Notes: generated by a model from the sequence alone, not told the origin. Shown: positions 35,322 to 47,588, counted from the stretch's first letter. The stretch: DNA of 64,000 bases from Ananas comosus (GCF_001540865.1 NC_033635.1:2380916-2444915), one strand, 5' to 3'. Made by a program: numbers and translations.

Positions 35322-38300
35322 ATGTCGCGTAGTAATGTGGCTATTGTTGTTCATTGGAATGGAGAAATATTTGCGCATGATAGCAATCCAAAGTACGTTG
35401 GCGGTCGTAAGAAATTAAGTAGTATTCCAGTGGATATTACATTTACAGAATTCGAGAGAAAAATATATAGATTGACCGATACTTCGAGAGATGAGTATCG
35501 CCTAATTATTAAAGTCCGATATTCGACCGGGATGAATCAATTCGATGTGGTTGAAGTTACGGATGATGACTCACTGTGTGGTGCGATGGCATTGTCGGGA
35601 AACCCTCCGTGTTTGATAATTTTCGTTGAAAAAGAGTTAGTTCTTTCTCAGGGGTATTATTCTAGAATGTTAAACAGTGACTTTAATGTGGATGTATTAT
35701 CCCCTGGCCCTGAAAGAGAATCTTTTCGTGCTGATATTCGAGGAGGAGCTAATGCACCTAGGTTAGTATTGCAAAATTTAACTTTTGTATATAGATTTTA
35801 TTAATATTAAAATATTTATATTGCCTTCTCCCATCAATTGTAGGGAGTACGATTTTTCAAATGTAGTTGTTGGTGATCCTCCTCCCCTCCCACGTACTAT
35901 TCATCATGCCACGGATTTTAGTTCTCATGCCCCACTGGGTAGAGAGCAAGGCGTCTCATGTGAAGAAGGGTTAGAATACGCTACAATTAATTTAATCATT
36001 CACTATTTTATTTGGTTAGAAAGTGATTAACTACGAAATATTGCAGATTTCATACCTCTCATGATGTGCATGACTTTGGATCGTATCCATTGGGCACCGA
36101 AAATGATGGTATAGGAAATCGGGCGGAAGTGCAACAAGAAGTAGCTGAAGACGGTTACACTACTGATCATGAGGGTGTTGGACATGAATCTTCAAATTTG
36201 GCCGTAAATGAGAACATTGTGGCAGAAGTTCATCATCATGATGCAGATCATGATGGTGGACTGGGTGTTCTCGCAGATATCATATATACTGAGGGTGATG
36301 ATCCAATTGTCAATAATGAATATGTTGATTATCCAGATGAAGGTGCAGAGTATATAGATCATCCAGACCAATTTGTAGAAAATGATGATTGGATTGACCA
36401 GTATGTGGCTGATAACGATGTGCATGATCGTCCGCAGATTGAACAACCCCCTCCTACTATTGATGACTTATGGGTTGGTCGGGTATTTCCTGATAAAGCA
36501 AGTTTATTGCACACTCTGGGGGAATGGCATATTGCTCACAACGTGCAAATGAAAGTAATAAAATCGACGACAAAGGCGTATACAGTTAAATGCATGGTAG
36601 ATTCATGTCCTTGGAGATTACATGCATCGGTACCAAAGGATGTGAGTTATTTTAGAGTTAAAAAATACGCCGGGCAACATACATGTTTAGTGCCGGTGCT
36701 TAACACTGTACATCGAAACTGTACTTCATCTCTTATATGTCGACATATTCTCTCATCATTGAGAGTAAAGCTTACTTTGACACCGGCGGAAATTAAAGAA
36801 AAGGTGCGTAATGAATTGCATGTAGACATACCTTATTCGAAAGCGTGGCAGGCTAGAAGTAAAGCACTACAGATCATTTATGGTGGTTGGGAAGAGTCAT
36901 ACACCGACCTTGGTCGCTTCCTATCTATACTACAGCGCGTGAATCCCGGGACTCAATGGCGTCTTGATCCTAAAATCCTGCCAAATGGCGTTAGGCAGTT
37001 TGGGCGAGTGTTTTGGGCCTTCGGGCCGTCAATTAATGGGTTTTCTTATTGTCGACCATTGTTGAGCATTGATGGAACCCATATGTACGGAAAGTATCAA
37101 GGCATGCGTTGATTGCGACAGGTGTAGATGCTAATAATGGGTTATACCCATTGGCGTTTGCTATTTGTGAGGGAGAAAATACGGCTAGTTGGCGTTGGTT
37201 TTTACGACATTTAAAGGTTTTAGTGACACGTGATCGATCTATTTGTTTCATTTCAGACCGCTTTCCTGGGTTAAAGGAGATTGTTGCAGAGGAGTTTCCG
37301 AGAAGCGAGGGACATGCTCACCGTTGGTGCCTCCGCCATATGCAGGCTAATATGAAAAAAGCCGGTTTTAAAAATAAAACAGTGCTAAATAAATTTTATA
37401 CAGGCATAGGATGTGCTGCAACTGCAAAAGAATATTATGAGCATAAGGATCAGTTGAAAGAAATGGATCCAGCGGCATGGCTTTGGGTGCACGAGCTCCA
37501 AGGGGAAAGGGAATATTGGGCGAGAGCATTTGATGGAGGACGGCGTTTTGGGACAATGACGACAAATCGGTCGGAGAGTTTAAATGGAGTGCTTAAGGGT
37601 GTACGTGGTTTACCTATCACAGCATTTGTGGCCGCTACATTTTATAAGGTGAACAATTATTTTGTTAAGCGGCGTGATAAAGGTGAGACATACACTACAG
37701 TATTGACACCAAAACATGAGGCGTTAATTAAGAGTTATATGATAATCGCAAGAGGACACCGTGTGGATCGTTACGGAGTAAACGAGTTTCAAATTACTAC
37801 CGGAAATGGACAATTTAAGGTGGTTCTTGACGGGAGAAGCTCGACTTGTTCATGCCATGAGTTTGAGCTCACTAGGTTGCCATGCTCACATCTTCTAGCT
37901 GTATGCAGTAATGGTCAAATGAACATTGACTACTATAGTTTGTGTTCTGAATGGTATACATGTGAGAATTACCGTCGTGCTTACTTCCCGCAATTTCACC
38001 CTGTCCCAGACAAAAGAAGCTGGCCACGCCCTCAAGGACCACCGCTGGCACCACCACCAATCAGGAGAAAGAAAGGTCGTCCGAGATCAATGTATTTAAA
38101 ATATAATATAATAAAATAATAAATTTTGATAAATAATTTAATATACTATTAATCACTTCTGCAGGTGGAACATGGGATTGCGATTTCGTGGAAATGTCAG
38201 GGCGACCGATATTGAGTTTTATCGCAATGAGCTAGATCAGCAAAGAGAGTCACAAGTACTTATAGATTTCATAAATTAAATACATGCATAAACATTATAA

Positions 38301-39619
38301 AATCTTACATTCATTTTTTTTAATACACTTGTACAGGTTATATGGATGCCCTATACGGAGGATGTTTTGATCGGTCTTCCTGCATTTTGTCTTGAGGGCT
38401 CAGCAATCTGGCGTTCGAGAACTAGTTTGATATGCTATCATATTGTCGAGCTACATTTACCTGATAGAGTTCTGCGTCAGTTTGGATTGCTGCAGCATAT
38501 ACCGGATCCTGTAGAAGCTATACAGAGGATCACCTCGCAGGGTAGATCAGGCGAGGACTGGGCAGCATTTCATGCTCCATATATTCAGCGTTGGGCAGAT
38601 CGTCTTGAGCATATTGCGGAGCAGAGTCCTTTCGTCGATCCAGATCCGATACGAGCTACCTCTGTATACATGCAGTGGTATTGGGGGATCACACGGAGGT
38701 GGATTTCTCGTCCTGTACAGCGGCCTCCACTTACTTTTCTGCCGCGTGGGAATGTCGAGCGACGATTGGTAAGATTATTTTATTTTATAGTTTATTTTAA
38801 TATAAGGATATTCATTATATATAATCATATATGTTTATACAGGTGTATGCTATCCGGCATGCTGTTAGCGGTATCGGTCATTTGATGGATGATCCTCCGG
38901 AGCCCACTAGAATGATCGATGCTCTAGCACATGTAAGGTGGGATCTCGAGAGCGTGTTAGAGAGCCTTCCGACATTACCCGTGACAGGACATTCGGATGT
39001 TTCTTCTCCGACATTTGGTGCTCACGGTGATATTCCCTCCACCTCTACACCTGCATATGATTTCGGTGATATTCCCTCCACGTCCGCGCCTACATATGGT
39101 TTCGATGATATTCCCTCCACCTCGATGCCTGCGTATGATTTTCCATCGACATCTGTCCCAATTCATCCATCTGATGTCCCTTCGACTTCTGATGTCGCTT
39201 CGACATCGGAAGTGCAGTTTGATATTCCGTCGGCGTCCATCCCTCCATTTGAGATTCCATCTACGTCAGAGGTATTATATTTTGATATTTCATTCACGTC
39301 TATCCATCTTTCTAACGTTTCATCCACGTTGCAGGTTCGTCGCGATGATATTGTATATCAACGTAGGCGACGACGACGAGGTCATATTGGGACGCAGGAA
39401 GGGATACTACCATCAGCTGTTGAGCAAGGGATGGAGCAGATTGTCGAGGGCATCGCCATCGAGCATATTGATGAGATGCATGTCATTGAGCCCGTGCAGC
39501 CTGAGATGGAGCATGACATACATATTCGAGGACGGAGTCGAGGACGCGGTCGTGGACGCGGACGTGGACGTGGCAGGGGACGAGGGCGAGAGCATAGGAG
39601 GGGGATGGAGGGGACTTGA
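35322..39619 (+). CDS. MuDR-type transposase joined to plant mobile domain (PMD)
   Basis: Six exons: 35322-35761, 35844-35969, 36047-38091, 38165-38255, 38337-38768, 38843-39619. The order is a PB1-like N-terminal domain (about 1-110); an acidic linker; the MuDR DNA-binding region (from DDLWVGRVFPDKAS, about residue 325); the MULE catalytic domain with SIDGTHMYGKY (first Asp), FISDRFPGLKEIV (second Asp) and RSESLNGVLKG; a SWIM zinc finger (CSCHEFELTRLPCSHLLAVC, about 785); then a PMD/MAIN-like domain (LPDRVLRQFGLLQHIPDPV); DIPSTS repeats; and an RGRGRG tail. About 1300 aa. One frameshift near 37108-37112 (TGA right after KYQGMR; the frame resumes at LIATGVDANNG) breaks the catalytic domain; all other junctions stay in frame. 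It may be a young pseudogene or a sequence error. Separate transposase and PMD transcripts are also possible. Confidence 0.85.
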
Positions 39620-39877
39620 TGTTTTTTATCATTTTTGAGATTATTATGTATATTTGATATTCAGATCTTTCTATATTGATTTTTGTAGTATTATCTAAAT
39701 TTATCCATATTGAAATGTGTTGATATTGCTTATTTTATCTGATTAAAGTGTGGTTGAAGTTGGTATAGATGATTTTATGTAATTATTTTTGTAATTGAAA
39801 TGCTTGAAAACATTGCTTTTTTGTATAATGTGAGAATTTTGCATTATTGCTGCTGTTTTGTTGTAGTACAGCTTGAA

Positions 39878-40168
39878 AGCGGTGAACCATTCACCGCATT
39901 TAAAAGCGGTGAACCATTCACCGCTTTTAAAAGCGGTGAACTATTCACCGCATTTAAAAGCGGTGAACTATTCACCGTATTTATAAGCGGTGAATAGTTC
40001 ACCGCTTTTAGTGAATTCCTTGTCCGCTTTTAATAAACTTTGGCAGGGTGGGTGCCCATGAAGGCGGTGAATGGTTCACCGCCTTCATGGGATATATAAA
40101 TCCTCATGAAAGCGATGAACCATTTACCGCTTTCACATGAATGCGGTATATGGTTCACCGCTTTTAAG
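39878..40168. repeat. Palindrome array, right subterminal region of MULE
   Basis: At least seven units of the form GCGGTGAA-N3-TTCACCGC separated by short AT-rich spacers (mostly TTTAAAA), mirroring those at 34216-34427 on the left. N3 varies (CCA, CTA, TAG, TGG). Confidence 0.9.
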
Positions 40169-40369
40169 GAGTCCCGCCACCTCACCGCCTACCTGACAGT
40201 TTTGAGCCTATTTTTACAAATTCAAATTTCAGAGGCCTATTTTTAAAATAAAAGTGTTGAAGGAGACTAGTTGGGTAAAAACTCCCTACAAAGAGCTAAA
40301 GCCCAAGAAGAGCAAAAGCTCCTTTATTACTATACAACACCACAAAGCAGCTCACAGCTAGCAATTCAT

Positions 40370-43300
40370 TCAAGCACTGACTAAATCTTGATGAGTAACT
40401 ACATTTGCACCACTGGGAGTAACCATCACGCCACAGCCGCCACAGCCACCGCCGCACCCGCCACCACAGCCACCAGAGTGAGAGCTCTTCATATTGCTTC
40501 CACACCCCCCACCGCAACCACCGCCGCAACCACCAGATCTGTCAGTCTTCATTGAACCGCACCCCCCGCCACAACCACCGCCGCAACCGCCAGATCCATC
40601 AGTCTTCATTGAACCGCACCCGCCGCCACACCCACCACCACACCCGCCACCGCACCCACCGGATTCTTCAGTCTTCATCAAACCACCGCCACATCCACTG
40701 CCACAGCCGCCCCCGCAGCCGCCAGAGTTAGCATTACTTGAAACATTTTCATGGCCATGGCTACTTTTTTTGGTGATTGCTGTACTGGCTACGCCAACTG
40801 TAACAATTTCGACTGGCACAGAGGAATCTGTGATGGTCACTTTTGAAATGTTTTCGCCAGCTTCATCATTTGGACTGATAACCTCTTTGACATCCTCATC
40901 AGTGGGAGTGAAAAATCTTTCTTGTTCTTTCTGGAACAAGGTTGTGATTATATATGCCAACACAATTCCAGGTAAAACAAACCACTCCTCATCAACCTAA
41001 ATAAAAAGGCAACATTACAATACAAATTTGCAGGACAGAAAAAAAAAAAAATCTTTGAAAAGAGTAACGGTATCTTGCTACCTTGATATATCTGGATTTC
41101 AGGTCAAATAATGCCAAAGCTTTTCCATATGGGTTCTCGGTGGAGAACTCAACGACGGTCATGCAGGCACCCTCTCTGTGCTCCTTGCAGCATTTGCGTT
41201 CATATTCCAGCTTTTTTCCCCAATACAATTTGATCTGAATCCAATCACAAAAATAAGAATGATCATAAGGTGAAGACAGGGCCAGAAGAGTTAAACGTAT
41301 AACTAAAGCAAATCAAGGGATATAGAAAAATCAAATGCAAAACTAGGTTTTGAAAATTTCACAAATCGATGTGTCTATGTATTCATATTCTTCATTCAAC
41401 CGTCCAGCATTTCCAATTCTAAAGGGGGAAGCCAATTTCACGGAACCAATCTCTAATTTTCTCTCTTTTATTTATTTATCTGTATCATTCCTGCTTACAA
41501 ATGTACTAGATATGTATTTACAGAGACTGCAGATTGGATCACTATCATTTAAATAAAATTCTCCTTTCCACGAGTAGGCGGTGATTCAAACAATGGCCTA
41601 GTATGAATGTCTCTACAATTTCCCATGGTTTATCTCTATCCTTTGTTACAAGCTTCTACATTTAAATTCACAGCCTTGCAATCTTGAAAAGTAGCTTCCC
41701 CTTAAGTGTATCAATTAATATTGCTCCTGTAGCGTAGATTTTTTCTGTTCTTTTGTCAAAATTAATAATTCTCGACAAAAGACAGAAGATTATGCCATTT
41801 TTCACTGAGGGTGTGAATGAACTTAAGAATAATCATTAAAAGAGCCAGTGACGGGCGGTATGTTGCTATCCCAAAAAGCCAACTTTTTGTCAGGAAGATT
41901 ACTATTCCTTTTATTTTCGGGAAATCATGTATAAAACTTTTCAGTAACATATAATTAAAACTTTGTTTACCTGGTGGTCGCCTTTGAGTCCTAACAAAGA
42001 TCCATCATGACTTGGCTTAATATTGGTATTGATGGAGAAGTTAGTGTCCTTCAGGATCCATTCATTTTCTGCATGCTCGGCTAGGATGCGTGGTTTTCTT
42101 GATAATCTGGTTATGCCAAGTATCTCCTTTAAAACAGAGTTGTTCCTATGCACATCTTTCCTTGCATTTCTGCAGTGAATAAACGTATGAAGTATGAACA
42201 AAAGAACTCAAAGACTATGATAAGTGGCAGTAATACTAGCAAGATACTTCTCAATATAAAAAATAAGCAAAGTCTTTTTCCTGATGTATGCTTAAGTGAC
42301 AGGAATGCAAGAAAATGTTCATTGAAGTTTGAATAAGTAATGCATACCTAATATGAAGACTGATGACCTCCTTACCATTATCATCCTCAAAACGAGTCCA
42401 AGAACTGACCTGGTGTCCCCCTCCACCAAGTGGAAAGAAACATGTTCTTAGAGAGAGGGGATTTGATCTAGACATGTTGAGCACAAGAGGTGCCGGGACT
42501 GGAACAGTAGAAGAGACAGCAACACGAAGACAAATTGGAGCAGAATCTAAATTTCGAGTGTTTGTATTCAATTCAAACCACTTCTCCATGGAGAGATTCG
42601 AATCCGCGTTTAATAATTCTTGAAGTGAAATTGATGTTGTTCCAATAGTTTTTGCTGGCCTTGAGGTGGCTTTGTGGGAGGTTCCATTGTTGGACATCAG
42701 AGCCAAAACCAGCTCGCCAGTAGGTTCACATTCGAACCCTGCAACATGTCTGTTTCCTGTTTCAGATAATATACCTAAAGTGCCGCCACCACTGAAAAAC
42801 AAATCTGGTTGTTTCTTGCTAAAAGATACAAACAAGTTTCCCTTCTGACCGTCTGGCAAATTTTTCACTCCTACAATCTCTAAAAGGACCTGTAAAATAA
42901 ATTGATTAATTCTAAGGTTATTCGGGATGTGCAGCTGGTATATATTGATGAAAATTATATATTGTGAAGGAGAGAGAAGAGTATAAAAAGGAGTGTAACA
43001 CAAAATTAGAAATCAATATGTATATGAGTAATGTTGTCGTGAAGAAATATATACTTATAACCAAAATGCTTGATGAATTTCATTAGAACTCTCCTTCACA
43101 ATAATGGAAGAAACACATATTATTTGAAGATTTCTAATATAATATAAGTAAGCATTTTGCATTTAGAGAATGAGAGAGAAGAGTATAAAAAGGAGTGTAA
43201 CACAAAATTAGAAATCAATATGTATATGAGTAATGTTGTCGTGAAGAAATATATACTTATAACCAAAATGCTTGATGAATTTCATTAGAACTCTCCAAAA

Positions 43301-46300
43301 ATCTAATGGAAGAAACACATATTATTTGAAGATTTCTAATATAATATAAGTAAGCATTTTGCATTTAGAGAATGCAAGACTTTCTATCCCCACAAAATTA
43401 AGTTATTATATTAACCAGCTACATTTAAAAGCTTTAAAATTTCAGTGTTAAAAAAAAAGTTAGAAAAAAAAAAGCATTAGAAAATTTCAAGTTCAAATGT
43501 TACATGCTGTACAATCTGAAGCATAAGACTTGTCAAAAACAAACCTTAGGGAAGTATATGTCATTTCATTAGAATTAGACATCACCAGAACTATTGCTTT
43601 GGTGATGTTCAAATATATTGCAAAAGATAAGAAAGGAAAATTTTGCTTCTTTTGCTGTATCTTTTCTCTTCATGGGTGAAGTACATGGCAAAGTCAACTT
43701 AAAAAATTGCCAATAGAAATGCAGGGAAAGAACTGAAGAGGCGTATTTAGTGTACCTCTACAAACAGTGAACGAGGAAGGGGAAGCTCCATCTGGGATTT
43801 CTTAGTATTTGTTTCATTTTTTATATTATTAATTGGAAAGTACGGAATCTCCGTTAAGGGAGAAGGCAAGCTGCCTCTGTACATCGCCCCTGCTCGCCAG
43901 TATCTCAAACCAAAAGTGTCCTCATACTGCTTAGTTGTTTCAGAGAAACTAACATCAAGTTTCTGTCCCTTGGATCTATCGGAGTCCGTATCGTCATGCT
44001 CCAAAATCCTCCCAAGAAGTTGTTTCATATCATTGCAGTAAGAAAGAGGGTGCAATTGGTGCGAGTGCCACATGACATCAACATCATAAGTCGGCACACA
44101 GAAGCGTTTCATTGAACTGTCCTGGTTTCTCTTGATTAAATATAAGAACCCTTTATATCTGGCTACTGCTGCTTTAAGAAAGCGAGGGTCACGCATGGTT
44201 GGTTTTGAAACCTGTCAAGAAAATAAGAGCATTGTATCTGATGATCCTAGACTAGGCTGATATGAGAAAATTGAAGAATTCAAGAATAAGAGATAATAAC
44301 TAATAACGTATAACAACACTACAATCCATATAGATAGTAAATAGAAATATAATGGAATAAATCATACACGTAGAACTGATTGAAAATGGTTATCATCTGA
44401 TTCTCTAGTACAAAAGAATAATTCAAAAACCAATTACCAACTCATACTCATCAATATAACAAATAATCTGTCAGGAAGTTGCTGGCCTCCTTTCAAAGTT
44501 CTTTTAGTTCACAGCCCTACTTGATTCTCACTTGTACACACCACATAAACTTTTTTTTTTCAAGTTCTAGCAAAATATTTTCTAAATACGACGTTGTAAA
44601 AAAATAAGAATCGTCTCTACAAGCTTCTCTGCTCTAAAATGGGGAAAAACTGTGGACTATTAAGTTATTTAAGAGCTAATTGTCAAGATATTTGGAAGTA
44701 TCAAACTTATTGCTTATTTACCTGGTAGTAGAAAGAAGACTGCCTTTTAACGGCAGACACCAAATCATATTTGATACTCCCTGCAGCTCCAGAATACATA
44801 TCGAAACTCTTGTCGGATGAAAGACTGGCATACTCGAGCTCAAAGGGTTCCTCTGGATATAATTTAGCCCACATTTCCGCAGCCTCTTCTTTCGATTTCG
44901 CTTGCAATGAAGATAAAACATTCTTATTGTCTAGGATCCTGCCAAAGACTTCTTCGCAATCCTTTTTGTATTGAACCTAAAATAGAGGAGACAAAAACAT
45001 GATCTGGACCATTCTACACCCTTAAATGAAAAAAAGAAGTGTAAAATAAGAATACGATGTATCTACCGGATTAAGCCGATGGCAATGCCATATCCATTCG
45101 CAATCGAGAGGAACGACCAAAGGGCCTTCCGGAAACCCAGATTCAGTATGTTTAGCAAGCAGTGGAAGCCAACAAGCCTTATACCTTACATACAACAGTA
45201 TCCAATGTCAAAAAAAGAAATAAAAAGGATAGATTGAAACCATGAAAAAGAAAGAGCTTCAATTTAATGGCTGGGATCTTACAAATACTGATCTACTACT
45301 CTACTAATTTCAAAATAGCTTTCAGATGATAAGTTTTCGCGATTTAAAGTACGGTCGGCAAAATATACATGGAATTATAAAACTAAGCTGGAATGCTTTT
45401 AGAAGCATTTACTATTCACTTGCTTCCAACTTTATACTTTATAGTCCTCGGACGTCTCAAATTTACTAGAAAAAAGAAAAACATCAGTGGGGAGCTCCCG
45501 ATCAGCTGTCATGTGTCAGTATCGCCTCTATCCAAGGGTTATTATAATCCGTCACTCTAGAGTTTAAAAAATCATTTTTAGATTCTAATCTTAAAAAAAA
45601 AAAAAACTTAATGAATTCTTGTATGAGGTAAAATTAGCGGGCGCGCGATACGTTTTACTAGTTGATGGTTGTACTAATATGGATTCGAGGGTCGAAGAGT
45701 GAGAAACAAGTGAATAGTATATGCTTCTAATTCAAGGGTTGAAGAGTGAGAAACAAGTGAATAGTTTATGCTTCTAATATTATTCCACCTCAACTCTCCT
45801 TAATCTTTTGTTTGTAGTTTAAAAAGGACTTTTTTCGAAAATAACCCTGTAAAATTTCGTATTTGCCAAACTAACCCTGTGAAATTTTTATTTGTGAAAC
45901 TAACTCTCCTCTCGCCACGTGGGCGCCACGTCAGGCATTCCTCAAAAAGACGGTGAATCGTTCACCGTCTTTGATATTTGTTGTGAAGCCGGTGAATGGT
46001 TCACCGTCTTCATAAGACGGTAAACCATTCACCATCTTTAGTACAAATCCCTACACTGCGCAAATCTTTCCAAGTCCATAATATGGTGTCCTTGATAAGA
46101 CGGTGAATCTATCCCCGTCTTCTCGAGGGCACAGAAAAGGCGGACTTGAGAGAGCGGAAAGGGAAAAGGGCGGAAAGGAGAATTTTGCACTAAAGGCGGT
46201 GAATGATTTACCGTCTTCTAAAGACGGTGAACCATTCACCGCTTTTATAACAAATTATAAAGACGGTGAACGATTCACCGCCTTTTTTAGGAATCCCTGA

Positions 46301-46695
46301 CGTGGCGCCCACGTGGCGAAAGGAGGGTTAGTTTTACAAATAAAAATTTCACGGGGTTTGTTTGGCAAATACGAACTTTCACAGGGTTATTTTTGAAAAA
46401 AGTCCGTTTAAAAACGCAAAAACTTAATAGTCTGAATTGTAACTTCGTCGCAATTCACCGTATGCTTAAAATCACAGTAGCAAACGATTTCGAACTTAGA
46501 TTGAGCTCGCAGATCAGATCGGATGTATTCTTAATACCTGTGGATGGCCCGCTCCAGCATGTGGCCGTCGTAGAGCCACCGGCGGCGATCGACGGCGGCC
46601 AAGAACGCCAACTGCTGCTGCGCCGCCGCGACGAGATCTTCGCCGACGACGATCTTCTGCGCCTCGACCCACTCCGTCTCTTGCTCCTCGTTCAT
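40370..46695 (-). CDS. GRDP: Glycine-rich domain-containing protein (GRDP family)
   Basis: Eight exons: 46538-46695, 45067-45184, 44722-44976, 43756-44211, 42348-42889, 41971-42169, 41082-41234, 40370-40996; 2508 nt, 835 aa. The N-terminal half has the DUF1399 pattern with paired WHxHxLxP motifs (CEWIWHCHRLNPVQY; DVDVMWHSHQLHPLSY). The middle is a C2-like beta-rich region (VLLEIVGVKNLPDG...). The C-terminal 90 residues are a low-complexity SGGCGGGCGGGCG tract, so Cys-rich as well as Gly-rich. Arabidopsis GRDP1/2 act in growth, ABA/salt response and auxin-linked development; molecular activity is unknown. A hydrophobic stretch (VLPGIVLAYIITTL) precedes the Gly tail. Intron 1 contains a MULE-MITE and another inverted-repeat element; intron 4 contains a 202-bp tandem duplication. 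Confidence 0.93.
42971..43374. repeat. 202-bp near-identical tandem duplication, GRDP intron 4
   Basis: AGAGAGAAGAGTATAAAAAG starts at 42971 and again at 43173. The copies match for about 200 bp apart from a short difference (TTCACAATAATGG versus AAAAATCTAATGG), so the duplication looks recent. Confidence 0.9.
45399..45777. mobile_element. Probable MITE in GRDP intron 1
   Basis: The left end TTAGAAGCATTTACTATTCA and the right end (TGAATAGTTTATGCTTCTAA) are inverted repeats of about 25 bp with a few mismatches. The right end is present twice (about 49-bp tandem pair, 45687-45777). No clear target duplication. Confidence 0.5.
45826..46405. mobile_element. MULE-MITE (580 bp) in GRDP intron 1
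   Basis: Perfect 9-bp target duplication GTTTAAAAA (45817-45825 and 46406-46414). Inverted repeats of about 120 bp begin GGACTTTTTTCGAAAATAAC and pass through TTTGCCAAACTAACCCTG and CGCCACGTGGGCGCCACGTC. Between them lie GACGGTGAA-N3-TTCACCGTC palindromes. Non-coding. Confidence 0.93.
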
Positions 46696-47060
46696 CTTTG
46701 GATCGTTTCCTGCGATGTTAGATCAAATGCGTCGCTTAATCTATAACACCATCGTCATCGTCATTTTTATTTTTAACATAATATACGAAGATCTGAAAAA
46801 GAAACCGATCTTATAGATATGATCAACCTTTTTGGGCGGAGATTTAACAGAGAAATGGAGATTTTTTTTTTTTTTTTTTCTTTGTTGTAGTCCTTGACTC
46901 GACTTTTCCGTTTTTATGGGTTTCTACGGGACTCTCCTGGTGCTTTTATCGGAGATTCGTCGTAGGAACACGTTTCCCTTTTTTTTTTTTATTTTTTCCC
47001 CTTTTTTTTATTTATTTTTTATTTTTTTATTTTTTTTTAGTGGGAAGTAATCAACTAGGC

Positions 47061-47588
47061 TGATTTATCTTCTCGTGAAAATAACCCTGTAAAATTTCGT
47101 ATTTACCAAACTAAATCATATTGAAATTTTTATTTGTAAAATTAACCCTTCTTTCGCCACGTGGGTATCACGTCAGGAATTCCTCAAAAAGACGGTAAAT
47201 CGTTCACCGTTTTTATAATTTTTATTGTAAAAGCGGTAAACGGTTCACCGCCTTTAGAAGACGGTGAACCATTCACCGCCTTTAGCCTTTCTCCTTTCCG
47301 CCTCTCAAATCCGCCGTTTCTATGAAGGACACCATATTATGGATTTGGAAAGATTTGCGCAGTATAGAGATTTGTACTAAAGACGGTGAATGGTTCACCG
47401 TCTTATGAAGACGGTGAACCATTCACCGCCTTCACAACAAATATCAAAGACGGTGAACGATTATTTTTTTGATAAATTTCTGACGTGGCACCCACGTGGC
47501 GAGAGGAGGGCTAGTTTCATAAATAAAAATTTCACGAGGTTAGTTTGGCAAATACAAAATTTTACAGGATTATTTTCGAAAAAAATCC
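47061..47588. mobile_element. Degraded MULE-MITE related to 45826-46405
   Basis: Shares the inner part of the terminal repeat (GAAAATAACCCTGTAAAATT, CGCCACGTGGG, ACGTCAGG) and the GACGGTGAA-N3-TTCACCGTC palindromes. The right end (AAATCC, 47588) is clear. The left end is altered and I found no 9-bp target duplication, so the boundary is approximate. Confidence 0.75.

Larger units (their letters stand above)
33497..40286 (+). mobile_element. Mutator-like transposon (MULE), 6.8 kb, transposase-bearing
   Basis: Flanked by a perfect 9-bp target duplication TACAAAGAG (33488-33496 and 40287-40295), the Mutator hallmark. The ends are imperfect inverted repeats. The left shares ACTTTTATTT, AAAAATAGGCCTCT and TTGTAAAAATAG with the reverse complement of the right end, then both run into GGTGAA-N3-TTCACC palindromes (left 34216-34427, right 39878-40168). 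A smaller element (33571-34162) sits inside the left terminal repeat. Inner parts: a GC-rich tandem array (34440-34915), a transposase-PMD gene (35322-39619) and a short 3' region. It sits between the 3' end of GPA1 and the 3' end of the GRDP gene. The coding region carries one frameshift. Confidence 0.92.

Noticed and set aside
38975..39638. Alternative-frame ORFs over the last transposase-PMD exon
   Set aside because: They overlap the frame that carries the PMD continuation and its DIPSTS/RG repeats, and have no supported features.
39800..40168. Regularly spaced palindromes resembling a CRISPR array
   Set aside because: Plant nuclear DNA, spacers are short similar AT-rich links, the units are themselves palindromic and lie in transposon termini.
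40494..41000. Plus-strand proline/histidine-rich ORF
   Set aside because: Exact antisense of the Gly/Cys-rich GRDP tail; repetitive composition explains the absence of stops.
46393..46746. Plus-strand ORF over GRDP exon 1
   Set aside because: Antisense of the exon coding MNEEQETEWVEAQK; no independent support.
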